NCBI GenBank assembly: GCA_005765155.1
Contig: VCCP01000006.1
Location: 3,236,501 to 3,300,500, forward strand
Reading direction: 5' to 3'
DNA: 64,000 bases
DNA from: Zelopaecilomyces penicillatus
Taxonomy: Eukaryota; Ascomycota; Sordariomycetes; Hypocreales; Pseudodiploosporaceae
How positions within the stretch are numbered: position 1 is the first letter of the stretch; every line of letters begins with the position of its first letter. Of this stretch, positions 23,376 through 34,434 are shown piece by piece. Below the pieces are notes generated by a model. The model had not been told where the DNA came from and did not search any database. It saw only the letters and a program-made list of their open reading frames with translations. The position numbers and the translations under genes were made by a program.

Positions 23376-24856
23376 TGTGTTCTTGTTGATTTTTATGTCG
23401 TCGTGATTTTCGTTGGCGAGACGCTGGGGGGACGTGGTGGGTTTCGAGCGATGCGAATGTTTGTGAGGTTTGGTGGCCCGTCGAGGGATTTGCGTGGAGA
23501 TGGGCTGATTGGAATCTGCTCGGGTCGGAAGTTGGTTCACCAGTCTCCAGTTTCGGCTGCGAATTGGCCAATCAGCGGCGGCTGATTTATAGCACGTGAC
23601 TAAGCTCACCAAACAGTGAAGGTTAACCGTTGGACTTTGACCAGAGTATAGAAGGGCTTGAATTTCTGTTTATGATATTTGTTGGGGGGGGAAAATAAAT
23701 TGAATCTCATAATATTGCTCAGGCGGTTATGGTTTGATCTACTCCGGGTCTGGCTTTGATGAATGATGATATATTGCCGGGATGAACGTAAACGGTGTTT
23801 GGCATGCGGTCCATCTGCGCAAACAATCTCTAGTTTCCCCTCATCATGGAGTATTCTACGAAGACTGCTTGGATTCATACATCAAGCCTCGACCAAAACT
23901 TCAAAATTATACAAGTTTCATCACGGGTGTGATTCCTATGTAAATGGAGACTCATATTTGGTATACTTGTAACAGCCTCTGAGCAATACACAGGCGCACT
24001 TATAGTGACGGGCATTCCATCTCTTTACGATACTGCCATGGCAATATCACCACCCTTCAAGGGTAGGCGGACTTGGATTTTTGATGTTTTCGTAAGATAT
24101 CTACAGACTATGTCTAGAGCTTCATGTCGTATCGCTTTTGCAGACAGCCTTGTTTTCGTGATCTAGTTATGTTTGGCTTTTGGGCACTATGGAGCAGCTG
24201 CGATGGCCAAGCGGCTAGGTGCGAGATGATGCGAAACACTGTTGCGATGCTCATATCATCGTTGATCTTCCTTCAAGCGAAGCCGGCCTAACTTTACTTC
24301 TCTTATGATTACACCAGTCCTGCCTACTGTTTCCAGCTTTGGCCGTTTGATGATGCATTAAAGGAAGCAGGCAAGTCTCCAAATTGCAAATGCTCTGAGC
24401 TCTGATGCCTTGGTACCTTGAATAATCATGTTTTCACTTGCAAAAGCCATACAGTCAGTTCCCTGCTGTGATAAAATCAATGCTGCAATGTCGGCTGGGG
24501 ATTGTGTGGAAGCGCTTTCATGCATGCGTTTGTTCCCAACGAGCTGCAGCTGAGGAGCAGGTATCTAAACCTCGTAGCTGAGCAACTATTGTACTCCCAG
24601 CATCAAGTGTCTAGTCAATGGTAGAAAAGCTACAAGAAAAAGGATTGACTGTCGAACCTGGAGTTGAAGCCAACAAACGAAATTATCGATGATGCATGTC
24701 TAACGTCATGAAATCTGCCACACCTAGAAGTTTCCAATGTAGATCTTCCACAAATATATAATAGTATAAGACCCCCAGGATCATATATCTTATGGTCTTT
24801 TAAATCAAAACTGAAAAGTATCTTAAAGTTGGCAAAGGTGAAACGATATCTACAGA
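23376..24856. other. Divergent promoter region, Cox4 and DUF1264 genes
   Basis: 1.5 kb without a supported gene. A stretch at 24195-24300 resembles a tRNA A-box (TGGCCAAGCGG) but lacks a matching B-box and acceptor stem. Confidence 0.4.
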
Positions 24857-25629
24857 ATGGAGTCGCAACAATCTGCAAATGAAGCTGCCGGCCAGCCAAC
24901 ATCAGCAGGGAAGCAAGCATTGTTGGGCGCTGCGTCCATGACACAAGTAATAGCCACACCTTTTTGTTTTAGTCGAAAGCTATTCTAATTGTTGCTCAGG
25001 ACTTTGGGCCAACTAAGAACATATGTGCGCATCTTAACGCATTCCACGCATACGCAGATGATCCGACCCGCTCGGTTGAAACAAACCATTATTGCAGCCA
25101 GATAAGTACGATTCTAAAGTGAAGCGTAGTGTACGGTGACAGTCTGTATCACACTGATCAATTAACACTCCCCCCTCACTTAGACGACGATGTGCGCCAG
25201 TGTCTGCTGTACGATTCCGCAGAACCCGGAGCACGACTCATTGGGGTTGAGTACATGATTACACCAAACCTTTACAAGTCATTATCCTCAGAGGAACGCC
25301 GATTGTGGCACTCCCACGTCTATGAAGTAAAATCCGGAATGCTCGTCATGCCGAATCGCATAGTGCCGCAAACGCTGTGGGACGCAGCAGAGAAGAAAGA
25401 GATGGAAGAGGTTATAACATTGTATGGAAAAACATACCACATGTGGCAGACAGACAAAGGGGATAACTTGCCCCTGGGTGAGCCGAAACTGATGACTAGC
25501 TATATTGCTGACGGCCAGCTGGACTCTAAGAAAGTGGAGGAGAGGGATGAGAGGTTTGGGATTGATTATCGGAAGAAGAAGGAGGGAAGGAGTGATATTC
25601 CATCTCCAACGATTCACGAAGGCAAGTAG
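24857..25629 (+). CDS. DUF1264 (OBAP-like) protein
   Basis: Exons 24857-24946, 25000-25105 and 25184-25629; 213 residues. DUF1264 proteins resemble plant oil-body-associated proteins; their biochemical role in fungi is not established. The core is complete: ICAHLNAFHAYADDPTR, NHYCSQINDDVRQCLLYDS (formed across the second intron), GARLIGVEYMITPNLYKSL, LWHSHVYEVKSGMLVMP, and WQTDKGDNLPLGEPKLMTS. Histidines in AFHAY, NHYC and HSHVYE are family-conserved. A polar Lys/Glu-rich tail follows. The gene marks the start of an AT-rich, gene-poor stretch. Confidence 0.93.
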
Positions 25630-26082
25630 AGATGCATTTCCATTGGGCCAAGGTGTTTCTATGTTAATTTATACTGATAACCCCTTTTTAGATGCTGATT
25701 TCACTTGGGCTGCTAAGAGATAGGAAGACTATAAAAAGTTTTGTCTTCAAATCAAATCCCCACTACTTATTAGTATAATAATACAAAATGAAAGGCAATA
25801 TAATATTATAAGTACATCTTTAAAAAGGGTTTAAATTAATTATTATTAAAAAAGAAATCACAGTAATTGATAAAGTTTTAATATTAATAAAAAAGTATTA
25901 TTACTTCTCTGAATCTAAACACAGTTCTTTTATACTCCCCAAGTCCAAGCAAATAAAGCAGGCTCTCAATATCAAGCGCTCTGAAAACAGACCATATATA
26001 GCTAATACGCCGCTATACTATACAGACCCTATTACTAAATATTCTCCAATGAAGAGTAACCCAAAGAACAACTCTAATTGGG
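25630..26082. other. AT-rich spacer left of the orphan gene
   Basis: Strongly AT-rich between about 25735 and 26060, with TTAAATTAATTATTATT-like runs. No gene or clear terminal repeat was seen. Confidence 0.5.
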
Positions 26083-27093
26083 TTATGGATGACGGCTGCT
26101 ATCAGCTGTCGGGGCGTTTTGCTTAGCTCTAAAGCTGTTTACGCCAGTGTAGCCAGGTGCTTGCTGTTGGAACCTCGCCCGACGCTCTGCCTGTTTTCTA
26201 CTTCGTGCAGCAGCTAATTCCTCAGCATCAGCCTGACTCGACCGCTGTGATCCGGCTGCGGGTCGTCGATACGGCGTCGATGCTTTTGCCGTTGTAGAAG
26301 TCTTGCTGCGGTTCCTTTTGGGACCGAAGCTGGCCCCTCTATTTTGATAGTCGGCAGCCATTATCGCAGCCTCGCGCATCATGGCATCTTTGCGAAGCTT
26401 GTCTTGGGGGCTAGTGATGGGGTTCTTAAGGTTGTCGACCAGACCAGCGATGAAGGAACGTGCACTGCCCCCAATCAGAGGGAGTCTCTTGGTGGCAAGT
26501 TTGGCGACTCGCCAGCGGACAAACTCGTATGAGTCCATCGACTGATGTAGGTGCCCGCGGTCTTTCAAGCAGTTGATGTCTGATATTCTGAGCGCCAGAT
26601 TGTAAAGCCTGTCCTTCTGGCAGAGTCCATTGTGAGGAAGATGTTTTTTTGCCACTAACTGATTAGGATGATAACGTGTTTCCGGCCCAAAGATCTCTCG
26701 GATCTTAATGTACTTGCTGGAGTCGTCACTGCACTCTTTGTGCTTCTTAATGAGTACTACATTTTGGGGATCCAGCTGCAACTGGGCATACAGCTTGGCT
26801 TTCAGTACCGTATTGTCGGCTTGCTTTGCAAGAAGGTCATCCAGTGAGTCCCACGACTTCTCCCAGTATGGAGACTGCTCATCTATTCTTTGAGTAGGTA
26901 CACCGCAGAGAATCGTTGGTGAGTGGTAGGTAGCCCCATCTGGACTTAGGCGGTAGATGCCCCACCACGGAGTATCCATGATTCTGAGCAGCTTTCTTCT
27001 GGAGTCGGGCGCCTCCTGTGTGGCCTCGACAGTCCTGGCCGACTCTCCAGAAGACCTGGAACTCTCTTCTGGGGGGATCTGCGACTGTGCCAT
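26083..27093 (-). CDS. Orphan protein in an AT-rich island
   Basis: ATG at 27093 gives 336 residues in one exon; the frame is open further upstream without an ATG. I do not recognise it. Visible parts: a Ser/Glu-rich disordered start, a folded-looking middle (~35-250) with MDTPWWGIYRLSPDG, YWEKSWDSLDDLLAKQ and SYEFVRWRVAKLATKRLP, and a basic C-terminal ~85 residues rich in R/K/A/S/Q that could bind nucleic acid. Codon use looks genuinely coding (long frame, GC-richer than its surroundings). AT-rich sequence lies on both sides, so insertion by a mobile element is possible, but I saw no terminal inverted repeats or transposase. A plausible alternative is a nucleic-acid-binding fragment of a larger element gene. 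Confidence 0.6.
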   Translation of the reverse strand: MAQSQIPPEESSRSSGESARTVEATQEAPDSRRKLLRIMDTPWWGIYRLSPDGATYHSPTILCGVPTQRIDEQSPYWEKSWDSLDDLLAKQADNTVLKAKLYAQLQLDPQNVVLIKKHKECSDDSSKYIKIREIFGPETRYHPNQLVAKKHLPHNGLCQKDRLYNLALRISDINCLKDRGHLHQSMDSYEFVRWRVAKLATKRLPLIGGSARSFIAGLVDNLKNPITSPQDKLRKDAMMREAAIMAADYQNRGASFGPKRNRSKTSTTAKASTPYRRPAAGSQRSSQADAEELAAARSRKQAERRARFQQQAPGYTGVNSFRAKQNAPTADSSRHP

Positions 27094-28059
27094 GATGATT
27101 GACGTGAAGGAAACGACTTGGAAACGTGATGGCAAAAGCCCGATTCTCAGTACTGGACTTCTTCTGGTGATCTCATGCTAGAGTTGAGATGTTAGAAATG
27201 TCAAATGGTATGTGCGAAGGGAGCCGTGTGATAAACTTGCCAGCGTTACTGATGCCTTTTCCCCTTCGCGCAATCCGCGTAATCGTCAAACTTAACAGTC
27301 CAATAAACGGCGATGAGCTTGTGATGAAAGGTAGAGAGGGTTTGGAAGCCGCGTAGCTTGCGGATGAGGTTGGAAATGACAAGAGGAATGAGGTAATCAG
27401 TCACACAGGATGACGAAACTGTTACTTCAGAAGCGGTACTAAGTTCGAGATGAAAAAAGCCAGTCTGCAAGCTGGTGATTTGGGGGGAAGCACTGACACA
27501 GAGAAGAGTTGAAAGGAAGAAGAGATCAATGACCAGTCCGACGAACGAGATGCACTTTTATAATCAAGGGAGGGGAAGGCGGTCAAAATGGGTATTTGGC
27601 AGCTGGCAGCTCTGCCAGCTGATGGCTTGTGCTGAGTGCTGAGTGCACTGGAGTGGCTGTGATGCGATGCTTTTGAAGCTCTGATTTTCTATGAACAGCT
27701 GCCACTGAAGCAGTGAATCGCAGCCTGTGACGGGTGGTGACAGGAACAACGGCGTCTTGTGTAACACGCCTTAACGCTGCTAGTGCAATATGCACGTACA
27801 GTGGGGGTTATGACGGGTGTGCGGGGTTGCGCACTGTGAATAGCTATATTAGGGAGAAGTGCTAGTGATAAAAAGAAATGTTAAATTAATAGGGGAAGGC
27901 TGAGTTTCTATAATTTGCTTTGCCTTTAAGTATTTGTTTAAATATTAGTTTTATATAAAGAAAGAAAGAATAATAAAGTAAAGATAATACATATAAAATA
28001 ATATTCAAGTTATTTAAAACATTTCTTTCTAATATCAAACAATAATCCTTTTACTTTAT
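27094..28059. other. Upstream region of the orphan gene and AT-rich spacer
   Basis: Short frames at 27173-27795 show no domain. From about 27830 to 28060 the sequence is strongly AT-rich (AAAGAAAGAAAGAATAATAAAG-like), mirroring the spacer on the other side of the orphan gene. Confidence 0.45.
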
Positions 28060-29617
28060 TTACAACTTTGGCATTACATATCCGGGTAACTGTTTGTCCA
28101 CCAGATCCCACATTCTCTGCGGCAACTTCCCCGACAACCAATAATTACCCCAGGGATCTTTCCCCATCATAACGAAAATAAACAAGTTCTCAACTGAAGC
28201 AAAATGCCCTTCATATTGCTGGTAAATAACTTTGCCCAGTGCATTCGGCCGCTGGCCCACTGGCGTGCCTTCTCGCGCAACCGCCGCTGAAAAGTCCATG
28301 TCATAAAACTTTCCCTTGTTGATGTTGGTAAACATCAATTGTATTGTGTTATCATCACCTATAAATATGCGTCGCTTTGTCTTTTTCTTAAAATCTCGTG
28401 CAGCTGCTTGGAACGCTTCTACCTGTCCGCGTGTGCTTTGTGCGAGAATGTCCTGCCGGATCGTGGCTGCGACGTAACTGAGCGGCTTTGTGAGAATATC
28501 AGCGGCTGGAAGGAGTGTGTAGGTGCCCATCAGGGCGTTGGCCATGTATGCGCTGCCTTTGGGGATGACTTCGTCTTCGAGAATGTTGCGTACGCTGAGG
28601 CTATTGCGGACGCAGACGAGATGATTGTGTGGTGGGTTGAGCGCTTGCATGAGGATTCGACTCCACCAGGCAGATATTATGTTGCCATCGCTGAGAAATG
28701 CGTCTTTTGAGCCTGAACCCGAAAGGTTGCGATCTTTGAGCTCTTTCATAGCTTGTTCTTTCAACCGTACGACTTCATGGGATGGGACGCAAATCACCCG
28801 CGCTTCATCAACCGTGACGGGTCGTTTTGTTGCGACCGCTGTCCTTTCTTGCAATCTTTTTATAGTTTCATCGCCAGCGATCCATTTCTTCATCACATAA
28901 TCTTCTGCTGCTTTATCCCCCAGCCGTGTGAATGGATCAACATCGTACCCAAAAAACGGTGGCACGTCTTCCAACCTATTCTCCAACGCCATGACCCAAT
29001 AGTCCATGAGCATGCGAAAGCACATCCCATCCATAAACGTATGCGGCCAATTGAAACTTATAATCGTAGCATCTTCAAACGTGACGACACGAACGGTAAG
29101 TTGGGGACGGTCCGAGGTCAAGAAGTCTGCGAGAGATGAAGGTGCGTCCAGTGCACGGGTAAAGCTGCGGAAAGTGGCAGGGTTGCCAACAATGGAGACA
29201 TTGGAAGTTCGCTTGTGGAAGCTGCGTGTAAGTGGGTGATCTTTGAACTTGGATGGGATGTGTTCGGAGGAAAAGGCAAATGGCGGCCTGGTGCGATTGA
29301 ATGTCTCGGGAACGTGGTATTCAAGCCTTCCGTTTTCCTAATCAGGGTCAGCAAAAAAGCAGCGACTTGAAACAACAGTTTGAGATTTGCATCTGGGGCT
29401 CATGACTTACATTCAAGCGTAATCTAGCGCCTAGTTTCTTCCAGTTGCCGCGGTCTATAAGTTTCCACAACGCGTCGTGGAGTTTCTGAACGTCGAGCTG
29501 ATCATTAAACAGATGGGACAGTTCCAGGACAGTTGATCGGAAGACATCGTCATCATCCATTGAATGCAGGGGTATGACAGTATCAGACGGCACGCGTGCT
29601 AGCTGAGGTTTATCCAT
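28060..29617 (-). CDS. BAHD-like acyltransferase (fungal transferase family)
   Basis: Exons 29617-29411 and 29337-28060; 494 residues. Members move an acyl group from acyl-CoA to a hydroxyl of a secondary metabolite; trichothecene 3-O-acetyltransferase is a known relative. The catalytic HxxxD is present (HTFMD, His168 and Asp172) in a SFNWPHTFMDG context, and the C-terminal structural motif appears as DFSAA in place of the usual DFGWG. The length is normal for the family. The intron falls after RLRLN and restores ENGRLEYHVPETF, a typical N-domain segment. It is the leftmost enzyme of the terpene cluster and is probably a tailoring step. The in-frame codons upstream of 29617 contain no better start with family similarity. 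Confidence 0.9.
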
Positions 29618-30499
29618 CGCTGATAGAGTTGGCGAATAGGATCTTGATCCCAATGTCTTGCCGTGAGGGTGTGCATGCAAGCTCTTCGATGTCTGTTTTG
29701 TGCTTCTTTCATCATGGAAAAGCCGTTTCTGACATCTGATAATGCCTGATCGGCTGATTGCAAATAAGCCCACATATTGACGGCTTGAGGGCAGTTTGCC
29801 GGAGCTAGAAGCGCAATAACGCGATATAATCTGGTTACTCATTATCGGGTACGCCTCATTCTTGGCAGAACGGCTATGATGACAGGGTGAAAGGAAAAAC
29901 GAATTTCTGGTTACCCGACGCCACAAATAGAGATAAGAGAAGATATGGATTCCATGATTGAACTACATACTAGAACAGACGTAAAATCTTAGTCAGACTA
30001 GGTAAAGCTTGAGTGAGGATCAGCAAACGCGCCCGTTACCCGTTTGAACTGCCGATATCATGATGCTCAGCCTTGAGACTAATAAGTCATCTTCGTTGAG
30101 TTTACGGATAGGCTGCGGCTATGCTACGGAAGCAGGGGGGGGGCGTAGTCGAACCCTTGCAAATCTACGGGGTTAGGCCCCTGCATTATGAGACTAAAAG
30201 CCGACCAATGGGTCTGGAAGAGCGCGCCCATGCCGTCTGACAAAATCTCACCCCCAGTGGAAGCAATGGATAAAAGCCCGGGTCAGCATGCATAGCCTGG
30301 AGAGGAACTAGTACAGGAGAGCATGTTCGTTTAATGTAAAAGAATGTGTCAATGAATGTTGAGCGAGCAATTGTCAGATTGGATAGACAAGAGCTAGCTA
30401 TAACTGCTAGGAAGGTCAGGATATTCGTGCCCATGTGTTGTGCCCCCGACTTTCCGTCTTCTTTCCATTCAGCCAGCTATTATTTCTGATTGGGACCAT
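29618..30499. other. Acyltransferase upstream region
   Basis: No supported gene. The minus strand at 30110-30235 has a tRNA-Met-like anticodon word and a GGTTCGA word, but no stem pairing (see rejected items). Confidence 0.4.
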
Positions 30500-31124
30500 C
30501 TATCGACAATCGGTCCTTACACACCGGAAGGAGGAATATCCGTCGCTAACAACAGGGATTTGAGAGCCTGGTCCATATCTAGTTACGGCGCCCCTGCAGC
30601 TTCCGTCCCTGTATGGAATGGTGTTGATTAGTGATGCGAGAACATATATATATATATATAAAAGAATTAAAGAGGCAGGGGAGGTTGGAGTATAGACTGG
30701 ATCATATATCCAGTCAGCCCAAAAGTAGTAAGAAAGACAAACCTGAAAAAGTCGCAGTATGCCTCCCTGACCTTGACAGAGAGGACTGCATCATTCCATT
30801 TAGTACCAGCCAAGTTCACTAGGCAATTGTTAGTCAGCTATAGTAAAAGAGTTTCCGTACTTTAAAATGCTTTGTGGACAGAAATTGTGTTTTCCTTTAT
30901 GTTTATTTTGAAACAAGAACCAAAAAAAAAACCAAAAAAAAAAACACTCATTTTAGAAAAAAGAAGGGGGGATGGTCCCTACCGCATTTATTATTGTCAC
31001 CAGCAAAGACGTTATGTTTTCCATTGTAGTAGGACTGAGACCACCAGTCGCCATAATCCACTGCCGCAACGATCTGTGGCCCAAGAGCTGCCAGGGGAAA
31101 AAGAACTGCTGTCGAGAGCAACAT
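30500..31124 (-). CDS. Small secreted protein, beta/gamma-crystallin-like pattern
   Basis: Exons 31124-30983, 30818-30743 and 30608-30500; 108 residues, phases 1 and 2 both rejoined cleanly. The first ~22 residues are a strong signal peptide (hydrophobic, ending LGPQIVAA). The mature part has aromatic-rich DYGDWWSQSYYNGKH, then NNKC, WNDAVLSVKV, EAYCDFF, a GSC, a GYSSFRC and a terminal TDC: five cysteines. The spacing and the WNDxVxSxKV-x-x-x-YC-x-FF pattern resemble small beta/gamma-crystallin-fold secreted proteins of fungi (inference). Both introns have good branch points, and the second contains a (TA)n run. No single exon is long, so automatic callers may miss it. The function is unknown; effector, antimicrobial and cell-wall roles are all possible. 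Confidence 0.62.
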
Positions 31125-32061
31125 AATGATGAGAGAGAGAAGAGCAACGAGTAGGAAAGACAAGAATGTAGAAAGGTAAACAAACCCAAGACCTGAGTGA
31201 GAGAGAAGAGTAAAGGTGGTTTGCCTTGCCGCTACTTATAATCGTTATTTCCAAGTGGCAAACTCATGTTGGGCGATGGTTGACTCTCTCATTAGCCCCT
31301 TTTGAATTTCGAAGCCATTGATGATCTACATGTACGTGTGTACCGTTTGGGGAAAGGGAGCGACGCTCTGGCGGCTCAGCTAGACCATCTATTACCCATG
31401 ATAACATTAAAGTTTGAAGCTTAATTGGAGATTTGGTGATGGGCGTTTTCCAGCTGATGCTTTCTAGCACAGAATAATATTTCCTAAATAGGCGTTGTTT
31501 TTCGTGGGCTTGGATAGCGGTCAGCCGCCACCCCGAGCTCGGTGAGACATCCTGCATAATGATTGACTCCAGTACATAAACTTGTGTTGTGTTGCTGTTG
31601 GAATGCACACCGTCGGATATTGTTTGGTAAGTTTATAAAACCTTACCCAGAAACAATTATAAACGCCCCCCCCCTTGACACCGTCCTAAATTTAGCAACT
31701 CCTTTTTCTGCTACCCTGTCTTTTGGCTGCTCCAAAATAGATGCTTTTCTGAATAGAATACCATCAGATCGCATCTTGATGGCAGATTACCACGCATATA
31801 GACCAGCATACTACATTGCTCAATTTCTTGATGTCTTAAATTATTAGAGGTGGCTCATCAAGTTGAAGCTGCCTGCTATGGAGATTGATAGACAAATTGT
31901 GTATATTGCGCTTAGCCAATCGGCATACTATGCCGGCCATCTATGACTGTGAATCCCATAAGCTCATAAACATGACAAAAATATATCCCTCTTCTTCAAA
32001 ACAAAACCCATTTTTTAAAACTCAATTAGGTACCCCCCGTCACTCGTTCTTGGCACAGCTG
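31125..32061. other. Spacer between secreted-protein gene and terpene synthase 3' end
   Basis: No gene seen. It holds the upstream region of the secreted-protein gene, including a perfect 10-bp palindrome at 31533-31542. Confidence 0.4.
31533..31542. promoter_or_regulatory. Perfect palindrome CCGAGCTCGG, candidate regulator site
   Basis: About 410 bp upstream of the secreted-protein start. CGG half-sites in inverted orientation are typical of Zn2Cys6 sites; related CTCGG/CTCCG words occur in the other cluster promoters. Purely a sequence observation. Confidence 0.25.
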
Positions 32062-33424
32062 CTATCCCATACCGCTTCGTCTGTAAGCTACGCTGTGTCA
32101 GTTACACCAAAATCTCAACCCAGTAACCGTCGCAAATTAAGTCATGATCATGGCAAAACTTACCTCCAGTAATGGTTTCCAGAGCAATTATACCGACAGT
32201 CATCAATAAACTCGTAGGTGAGTTTCCTGTCAATTTCGTTGGTTGGTATAGCTAGCAGTTTTTCCGCAGCGATATCTAGACGTCTCATTGATGCTTGCAT
32301 TTCGGTGAATGAAGTTTGGATAGCTTCCTCGGGTGTCATGTGCATGCAGAGAATAGGCACTAAGCTGTCGATGCCACCTTTTCGAATCTCTTTTCTGAGA
32401 GATAGTAGGTCATTAACACTAGAATTAACATGTTAGAGTCGTGGGATGTTGAAGTGTTGCGTTTATCATCCTCTAGATACTGACATTGAAACGTTGATGT
32501 TGCACTCATTCCAGATCTTCCTCATCTCTGGGTGATCCATGATACGATCCGGAAGGACGACGCCCACACTATATCTGTTTCACGAGTTAGATATTCATGG
32601 CCCCCAATTGAAGCCTTCGTATGACTTGTGCGAACTTACTCATTCACCGCTGAAATGACACCCACGGCGCTTGTGCCCATACGAATCTCCCAGTACTCGT
32701 CTGCATCCATGATCCGGTCGTCAAGCCTCACCCTTTGTTCTCTCTGAGACATCTCCAGATAAAACAGCATTTCCTCCATGAACCTCTTCCTCTGTGCTAA
32801 TAGATATTAGGGTTGAATGTCAGGTTAAATGCAAGGGTATACATACTCAAGTTGTATGCCCGCCTCAATGCAGAGCCAATATACTCAAAGCTAGCAATAA
32901 TGCGATTCTCTGGAACAAAATCCTTTCTTGTAATCCCATACACCTCTTTCACGCCTAATGACTGTGCAATAAACTCAACCGTCTCATGGCGAACCTTTTC
33001 TGAGGCCTCAAAGTCATCAGTTAGTGTGCCCGTAGCCTCATCAATCTCATCGTCCCAGACAAATAGCCAGACAGCCAGCCATGAGAGAACTTTGAGCTGC
33101 TCTAGGCCAGCACGCGGCCACCATGTAGCGCCAAAGAGGGTGAAATCACAACTTTTTAGAATAGCTGACTTGGCTGGGTCAGGGAAAAGACTGTTGAAGA
33201 AAGTTAGCAACTAACACTTTTTTACTTTAAAACGTTTGTTGGCTAAATTTTGGGTGTACATGCGTTTCTAGTTCTGTGTTCATCCAAGGAACTGCTTTTT
33301 TCCAGTGGCGATTGACAAAACTAGCTGGCCATTGATCAAAAGCGGGCTGCATATCGGGAATGACGATTGAAGAGCGCTTTATCTTGGCTAGCAGCTCATC
33401 ACGAGCATTAAATTGAGATCCCAT
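32062..33424 (-). CDS. Class I terpene synthase (sesquiterpene cyclase type)
   Basis: Exons 33424-33234, 33190-32847, 32796-32640, 32574-32485, 32418-32164 and 32092-32062; 355 residues, all junctions in phase. Cyclises a prenyl diphosphate, probably farnesyl diphosphate given its size. The first Mg2+ motif is DDEID (110-114, after WLAVWLFVW), and the second is the NSE motif NDLLSLRKE (263-271), formed across the fourth intron. A C-terminal DDCRYNCSGNHYW precedes the last intron and matches the family's NxxxW segment. The first donor (AAC|GTTTTA) is weak, so the exon 1 end is the least certain boundary. It differs from trichodiene synthase motifs, so this is not a Tri5 orthologue. Divergent from the P450 at 34435 through a 1-kb shared promoter. 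Confidence 0.93.
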
Positions 33425-33933
33425 TTTCGACAAGCAGATTTGTAATGAATTTTTGAGGTAAAAGGTGTGAAGAACCAGATCTTCTGTAGATAAGTCGATT
33501 TGTTATTCTCATAAAGCCAAACTCTCTGTACCTTTGTGTCATTTATAAGATGCATTACAATTTAACGCCCGCTCCTTACAAGCCACTATCAGCTGAACCT
33601 TGGAAGATATTCGTGTTCACCAAATCCTGATATGTAATCGCCTTCCTAATGCCGGCGACCTATCGGATGTTTGTTCTTACGTTAGATGTTCATCCGCAGG
33701 GGCAAAATCTGTGATCAACATAGGGTCGGGAACCGGATAGGCCGAATACATGATGAAATGGCTGTATTCTCTAATTTTGCACAGCAATTACGTGAACTCT
33801 TGCAACACCATTCACAGGTCTTCCAATGTTCATAAATTTGTCTAGCTCATGCAGCTTTGCCTCGATAGACAAAACCACATATTCCTATAATGGCACGCTC
33901 ACGTAAGACATATATCGACACTAAATAGTAAGC

Positions 33934-33955
33934 GGTAGGTAGGTAGGTAGGTAAG
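33934..33955. repeat. Tetranucleotide microsatellite (GGTA)n
   Basis: Four to five GGTA/AGGT units in the divergent promoter between terpene synthase and P450; a likely length-variable site. Confidence 0.8.
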
Positions 33956-34002
33956 AGGACACCGTGAAACCCCTTGTTCACACATGCGGCAAATCAAATA
34001 AC

Positions 34003-34015
34003 TAACTCGGAGTTA
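34003..34015. promoter_or_regulatory. Inverted repeat TAACTC-G-GAGTTA, candidate operator
   Basis: Six-base arms around one base, containing ACTCGG. It lies between the divergent terpene synthase (579 bp away) and P450 (420 bp away) starts. Position and symmetry suggest a binding site of a pathway regulator. No experimental support. Confidence 0.3.
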
Positions 34016-34434
34016 ACACATGTGGAAGGTTGGTGACAATATTTGAATGCTACATGGACATGAAGCTATGTGGTGGATCTGCATCAGGGGGGGGGGGCGG
34101 GGGGGCTTAGTCTGACAGAACACCGGGAGGCCAATGCCGAGGTGTGCGTTAGCGCCGGCACCATCGGTCACATTCTTCAACGGAACGGTACACCTTCGTT
34201 AAATGGAACAGCAGCTTCCTTATCATGGAAAAAATGGCTGGCAAGGTATGTGGGAATAGCCCACGCGGTTGAGTTGGGCGGTGTCGTAATACATGCCTTG
34301 TCCAATGTGTTTTCCACAGTACGAGCAATGATGTAGCCTAAGAACGGGTATAAATCCAGTAGAGTTAGGCGTGTAAGTGTAAGACTTCATCCAGCCTGAA
34401 CAGCAAGTGGCGAAGAAAAGACATCTTGGCCAAA

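Larger units (their letters stand above)
33425..34434. other. Shared divergent promoter, terpene synthase and P450
   Basis: No gene. Contains four GGTA units (33934-33953), a G-rich run with one C (34087-34106) and the inverted repeat at 34003-34015. Confidence 0.6.

Noticed and set aside
24195..24300. tRNA-Ser/Leu-like A-box on the plus strand
   Set aside because: TGGCCAAGCGG fits an A-box, but there is no B-box at the right distance and the acceptor stem does not pair.
30110..30235. tRNA-Met gene on the minus strand
   Set aside because: GTCTCATAATG and GGGTTCGACT resemble anticodon and T-loop words in the right order, but anticodon and T stems do not pair; at best a decayed tRNA or chance.
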